From Candidatus Freyarchaeota archaeon (GTDB lineage Archaea > Asgardarchaeota > Jordiarchaeia > Jordiarchaeales > Jordiarchaeaceae): a stretch of 8,298 bases of DNA. Position numbers and translations under genes: made by a program. Shown piece after piece: positions 6,911 to 8,298 of the stretch (the stretch's first letter is position 1; every line of letters begins with the position of its first letter). Under the pieces are notes generated by a model. The model was not told the DNA's origin. It saw only the letters and a program-made list of their open reading frames with translations, and did no database searches. The stretch lies in NCBI GenBank assembly GCA_030587365.1, contig JAUQZE010000019.1, forward strand, positions 1-8,298, given 5' to 3'.

Positions 6911-7936
6911 TCATCCAGACCTTTTTAGAATCTCATCCTTTTTATGCTGGTAAGTTTCTTTGATTTTGCTATGTTCCATTATGTTGAAGGGGCAAACCTT
7001 TATACACACTGAGCAGCCAAAATTTGTGGCGAAGTAGGGGAAGCATTTCTTTTGGTCTATTGTGGTCTGCGTCCCGTTTTGGTTTACTATAGGGGTTTCT
7101 AGGATAGCTCCGCTAGGGCATTCTTTTACGCATAAACCGCAGTTCGAGCAGAAGTCTGATATCCACTTGTGTTCTTGACTGTCTGTGTATGGCATGTTTC
7201 TTATGTCGGTGAATACAGCGGCCAGCCTCTGTCTAGGTCCGAACTTGGGGGTTATTAGTAGCCCGTGTCTTCCAGGGTAGCCGAGACCCGCTTTTGCTGC
7301 AAGGAGTGGGTATAGGACTAGGCCGCCTAGGGGGTGGCTTACTTGGGCTTTGAATCCGTGATTTCTTAAGAATTTGGCTATCTTGTTTGCCGCTTCTCCC
7401 AATTCCGCGTAGACCCTAATGGATTCTACGCCCGCGTCCTGTTCCGGTGCTTTGTTAATCTCTGATTTCTCCATCTCCATAGCCAGTACTATTGCGTTTG
7501 GGTAGAGAATTTTTTTACCCTTGAATATCAGATTTCTCGGAACCCTTGTAAATCCGATAACTACGCTGTTTTCCCGGGCGAAATCCCTTAACTCCTCCCA
7601 GAAAGATTCATCGGCTTTGGTTTTTGTTAGTCCTTCATTCTCATTAATAGAGGTAAAGCTCTCCTCTATCCCTTCCTTTATCTTGTTAAGTAGGGAGAGG
7701 AGTCTCTCGGAGTTGGATTTAAGCTTTTCAATATCTAAGCGTATGTTTTTTTCCCCAATTTCTTTCAAAACTTCATCAGGAGAGGTAAAGAATACGCTAT
7801 CTCCTCTCGGTGAAGAATTAGCATCAGATTCAATACAATTCAAACATTGTTCAAGATATCGAATCTCAAAAGGAGCAATTATGTTTACCAGCGAGCTTGA
7901 GGATGATGAGATAACTGCTTTAATCAACTTTTCCAT
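6911..7936 (-). CDS. RdhA/QueG-like corrinoid double [4Fe-4S] protein, soluble
   Basis: Likely a redox enzyme of the reductive dehalogenase (RdhA)/epoxyqueuosine reductase (QueG) superfamily, which pairs a cobamide with two [4Fe-4S] clusters; the substrate is unknown. From ATG 7936 it has 341 residues. Residues 190-247 (LRNHGFKAQVSHP, AGLGYPGRHGLLITPKFGPR, LAAVFTD) match the cobamide-domain core of RdhA more closely than QueG, whose pattern is 'GWIGKN'. Cluster cysteines are at 263, 266, 269, 273 (CSNCGLCVKECP) and 298, 308, 311, 315 (C-x9-CSVCIKVCP). There is no Tat signal, so it should be cytoplasmic, unlike respiratory RdhA. The N-terminal third is helical with a Ser6 run (10-15) and an extra CLNC at 31-34. 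GGAGG 7 bases before this ATG, and a TATA box inside the longer frame, argue against the TTG at 8035. QueG is less likely, as archaea generally do not make queuosine. Confidence 0.75.
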   Translation of the reverse strand: MEKLIKAVISSSSSSLVNIIAPFEIRYLEQCLNCIESDANSSPRGDSVFFTSPDEVLKEIGEKNIRLDIEKLKSNSERLLSLLNKIKEGIEESFTSINENEGLTKTKADESFWEELRDFARENSVVIGFTRVPRNLIFKGKKILYPNAIVLAMEMEKSEINKAPEQDAGVESIRVYAELGEAANKIAKFLRNHGFKAQVSHPLGGLVLYPLLAAKAGLGYPGRHGLLITPKFGPRQRLAAVFTDIRNMPYTDSQEHKWISDFCSNCGLCVKECPSGAILETPIVNQNGTQTTIDQKKCFPYFATNFGCSVCIKVCPFNIMEHSKIKETYQHKKDEILKRSG

Positions 7937-7943
7937 TAATATT

Positions 7944-7948
7944 CCTCC
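7944..7948 (-). promoter_or_regulatory. Ribosome binding site fixing the Fe-S gene start
   Basis: GGAGG on the minus strand, 7 bases before the ATG at 7936. The frame stays open upstream to a TTG at 8035, but no such site precedes that codon. Confidence 0.65.
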
Positions 7949-8012
7949 AATTTGCAAGGTGTAAAAATTCTCTGAGAATAAAGCCTTAACAAAGTACCCG
8001 TATTTTTCGTTC

Positions 8013-8020
8013 TTTATATA
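8013..8020 (-). promoter_or_regulatory. TATA box of the Fe-S gene
   Basis: Minus-strand TATATAAA. Transcription would start about 25 bases downstream (near 7990), leaving a leader of about 50 bases that contains the GGAGG. It therefore supports the start at 7936. Confidence 0.5.
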
Positions 8021-8068
8021 CTCTTCTCGCTTCAAGTTTTTCAGTGTACTGTAGCATAAATAAGTGGA

Positions 8069-8298
8069 CTAGGTGTTTCCTTGTAGTATTTGCCAATCGC
8101 TGATATTAAAAGACATCCCCTTAGGCTTTAGGTAGAGTTCCTCAAAAGCCTCCAACGCTTCCTGTTTCGTGAGGGAAATCTGGGGGTGGAGCTGAGCCGG
8201 GCTGGCGCCGTAGAGGTGGTGCCCCTGGTTCGGAAGCCAGTTGTGGAAGAGATTAAACAGAGAGAGGAGATACCGTCCCTTGTGCAGGGGGTCTTCTG
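8069..8298 (-). CDS. C-terminal fragment, possible DDE transposase (cut by right edge)
   Basis: Seventy-five codons of a longer gene, entering from the right edge and ending at TAG 8071-8069. The piece includes RYLLSLFNLFHNWLPNQGHH, then LYGASPAQLHPQI, then a helical tail ending DWQILQGNT. 'LFNLFHNW...GASPAQL' resembles the last part of integrase-core transposases, where the pattern is 'YxNFxRPHxxLxGxTPAE'. This likeness is weak, because the catalytic residues are outside the window. GC reaches about 65% (39 of 60 bases at 8161-8220), well above the Fe-S gene beside it, which supports a mobile origin. It does not look like the end of the IS4/IS701-like protein at the left edge, so the two edges are probably different elements. 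A non-mobile hypothetical protein remains possible. Confidence 0.45.
   Translation of the reverse strand, partial: EDPLHKGRYLLSLFNLFHNWLPNQGHHLYGASPAQLHPQISLTKQEALEAFEELYLKPKGMSFNISDWQILQGNT

Noticed and set aside
7521..7964. Plus-strand open frame of 147 codons opposite the Fe-S gene
   Set aside because: Antisense to a gene with clear motifs; the product is serine- and phenylalanine-rich as expected for a complement of coding sequence.
7937..8035. Longer Fe-S protein starting at TTG 8035
   Set aside because: It lacks a ribosome binding site, and the TATA box at 8013-8020 would lie inside the coding sequence; the ATG at 7936 has GGAGG at 7 bases.
1..8298. Composite transposon bounded by two copies of one insertion sequence
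   Set aside because: The visible right-edge C-terminus does not look like the end of the IS4/IS701-like protein at the left edge, and the outer end sequences (about 225-250 and 8036-8068) show no matching inverted or direct repeats by eye.
1..8298. CRISPR arrays, tRNA or rRNA genes
   Set aside because: No regularly spaced repeats, no tRNA T-loop pattern with matching stems, and no rRNA-like conserved stretches were seen in the gaps.

Overview
The window reads as a piece of an archaeal genome, probably from an uncultured mesophilic lineage; no species can be named. Support comes from the archaeal/eukaryal-type isoleucyl-tRNA synthetase, AT-rich TATA-like boxes at archaeal spacing, T-tracts instead of strong GC hairpins at gene ends, and a soluble RdhA/QueG-like corrinoid Fe-S protein. 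Both edges lie inside GC-richer fragments on the minus strand. The left one (1-191) is clearly the start of an IS4/IS701-like DDE transposase. The right one (8069-8298) is the end of another protein, possibly a transposase. This is what one expects if an assembly broke in repetitive insertion sequences.

Layout from left to right: (1) N-terminus of a transposase, minus strand, cut by the left edge. (2) An AT-rich ankyrin-repeat gene, plus strand, that has lost its 5' end exactly where the insertion sequence should finish; the ankyrin frame is open from 249, just after a TAG at 246-248, with no normal start before 507. (3) A UPF0173-like metallo-beta-lactamase-fold hydrolase, minus strand, with a TTG start and good ribosome binding site but a single-base frameshift near 1632-1635. 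(4) A full-length isoleucyl-tRNA synthetase (ileS), minus strand, preceded by a 250-base AT-rich leader and a strong TATA box. (5) An unrecognised all-helical protein of 345 residues, plus strand, divergent from ileS, with what look like 40-residue tandem repeats. (6) A convergent RdhA/QueG-like double [4Fe-4S] protein, minus strand. (7) The right-edge fragment.

I see no multi-gene operon: the genes are divergent or convergent or have their own apparent promoters. No tRNA, rRNA or CRISPR array was found. I do not see a clear new defence or metabolic system. The points worth a second look are the unknown repeat protein, the cobamide-type reductase, the insertion-truncated ankyrin gene, the frameshifted hydrolase, the ileS leader, and a switch of sense-strand base skew inside genes.
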